A stretch of 64,000 nucleotides of DNA from the NCBI GenBank assembly GCA_046350055.1, contig JAXMBC010000001.1, positions 3,782,001 to 3,846,000 on the forward strand, in the 5' to 3' direction. Numbering within the stretch: position 1 is the stretch's first letter; each line of letters opens with the position of its first letter. The notes below the pieces were generated by a model. The model had not been told where the DNA came from, did no database searches, and worked only from the letters and a program-made list of their open reading frames with translations. This document shows, piece by piece, positions 63,173-64,000 of this stretch. Position numbers and translations under genes: made by a program. The DNA comes from JAEUIE01 sp046350055. Lineage in GTDB: Bacteria; Planctomycetota; Planctomycetia; Gemmatales; HRBIN36.

Positions 63173-63218
63173 GTCCCCCTCTACCGTTTGGGAGAGGGGC
63201 CAGGGGTAAAAGGGGGAC
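63173..63218. repeat. G/C-rich hairpin repeat
   Basis: Nested palindrome: outer GTCCCCC...GGGGGAC and inner CCCCTC...GAGGGG, in the same family as 4579-4624. Between the ABC ATPase and the propeller gene. Confidence 0.6.
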
Positions 63219-63266
63219 CAGTTGTTCCCCTCTTGCCCGTCAGCCAGGCGTTGATACATGGACTGA

Positions 63267-64000
63267 ATGCTACTCCTCCTCTGTCTCCTCCTTGCCGACA
63301 ACACCTCCTGGCCTCACTGGCGGGGCCCCCACGCCAATGGCACCGCTCCCCACGCTCAGCCACCATTGACCTGGGATGGCCCGTCGGGCAGGAACATCCG
63401 CTGGAAAACGCCTCTCATCGGTCGAGGCAACGCCACCCCCATCGTCTGGAAAGATCAGATCTTCGTCGTCTCCGCTGAGAAGACAGACCGCGTCGCCAAA
63501 CCGGAGGAAATGCAGAAGCTCCCCAGCGACCCTGGACGCATGACCAACCCGCCCAGGAACTTCTACCGTTTCCTGCTGACCAGCTACAACCGCCAGACTG
63601 GAGCTTTGCAGTGGCAGAAGACCGTTAATGAGGCACTACCCCACGAAGGCCACCACGAAACTCACGGCTACGCCGGTGGCAGTCCCACCACCGATGGCAA
63701 GCGGCTCTACGTCTCTTTCGGGTCCTTTGGTATATTCGCTTACGACTTCGAGGGTAACAAGCTCTGGGAAAGGCAACTCGGCAGGCTTCACACCCGCCGC
63801 GGCTGGGGTGAAGCAGTTACGCCTGTCTATTATGCTGGCAAGCTCCTTATCAACTGGGACCAGGAGAAGAACGCTGCCCTCTACTGTCTCGATGCTGAGA
63901 CAGGCAAAACTATCTGGAAGGCCGACCGCGACGAAGTGACCACGTGGACCACACCACTCGTCACCGAGTATCAGGGCACAACCCAGGTGATCCTGAATGG
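63267..64000 (+). CDS. Secreted PQQ-binding-like beta-propeller protein (partial, runs off right edge)
   Basis: Open from ATG at 63267 to the window end (244 codons plus 2 nt). Signal peptide MLLLLCLLLADNTS-like; then propeller blades with the W-x-GP / W-x-x-xL pattern: WPHWRGPHANGTA, WKTPLIGRGNATPIVW, FFVVSAEK-like, YAGGSPTTDGKRLYVSFGS, GIFAYDFEGNKLWERQLG, ALYCLDAETGKTIWKADR and TTWTTPLV. This is the PQQ-repeat fold found in BamB-like and planctomycete exported proteins; it likely binds partners, with no quinone ligand claimed. No strong binding site is seen upstream. Confidence 0.85.
   Translation, partial: MLLLLCLLLADNTSWPHWRGPHANGTAPHAQPPLTWDGPSGRNIRWKTPLIGRGNATPIVWKDQIFVVSAEKTDRVAKPEEMQKLPSDPGRMTNPPRNFYRFLLTSYNRQTGALQWQKTVNEALPHEGHHETHGYAGGSPTTDGKRLYVSFGSFGIFAYDFEGNKLWERQLGRLHTRRGWGEAVTPVYYAGKLLINWDQEKNAALYCLDAETGKTIWKADRDEVTTWTTPLVTEYQGTTQVILN

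Noticed and set aside
1..64000. tRNA or rRNA genes
   Set aside because: No cloverleaf with conserved TTCGANTC-type arms or rRNA segment was recognised by eye; a tRNA search program would be decisive.

Overview
The window looks like a chromosomal segment of a planctomycete, most likely a member of the Gemmataceae. The evidence is the gene families present: DUF1080 domains, a DUF1559-type protein, a PEP-CTERM protein, an OprB-like porin, Ser/Thr kinases of the Hanks type, ECF sigma factors with long C-terminal extensions, WD40 and PQQ-type propellers, and TIR-FGE and tubulin-like fusion proteins. Short palindromic repeats are scattered between genes. No rRNA, tRNA or CRISPR array was recognised. 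Two genes run off the window: an MFS/spermidine-synthase-like fusion at the left edge and a PQQ-propeller protein at the right edge.

Layout. 1-11.7 kb: envelope and secreted proteins (spermidine-synthase-like transporter, GDSL hydrolase with two DUF1080 domains, small secreted proteins, K+ channel, WD40 protein). 11.94-13.29 kb: an IS3-family insertion sequence with a -1 frameshift site. 13.4-22.5 kb: a TerB-like small protein, a TIR-transmembrane-FGE fusion, a DUF1254/DUF1214 protein, a minus-strand operon (serine beta-lactamase-like hydrolase, ArsR-type regulator, DUF1801, SRPBCC/AHSA1), a PEP-CTERM protein and a DUF2277 protein. 22.7-28 kb: a pseudokinase/tubulin-like protein and lysS. 28-38.6 kb: a signalling block with a membrane Ser/Thr kinase followed by an ECF sigma factor carrying a membrane and extracytoplasmic domain, a secreted isochorismatase-like protein followed by a Ser/Thr-kinase/nicotinamidase fusion, a second ECF sigma factor and a TPR protein. 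38.6-41.3 kb: clpB. 41.4-49.5 kb: a tightly coupled four-gene minus-strand operon (zinc-ribbon GTPase, GAP1-like membrane protein, long coiled-coil membrane protein, GYF-domain membrane protein). 49.7-64 kb: beta-carbonic-anhydrase-like protein, AlkD-like repair protein, terpene-cyclase-fold secreted protein, porin, an orphan 499-aa protein, MazG-like protein, and a GldG-like membrane protein with an ABC ATPase.

The strongest candidate for a little-described system is the 41.4-49.5 kb operon. It matches the logic of NTP-dependent conflict systems built on a GTPase plus a GAP1-type partner, here with two further membrane proteins. Other unusual architectures are the kinase-nicotinamidase fusion, the pseudokinase-tubulin-like fusion and the ECF sigma factor with a transmembrane receptor-like extension. 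Several repeat families (a two-hairpin element at 26.25 and 49.56 kb; an A/B modular element at 53.1 and 58.3 kb; simple G/C-rich hairpins) sit only in intergenic DNA. All family assignments are from reading motifs by eye; no database search was run.
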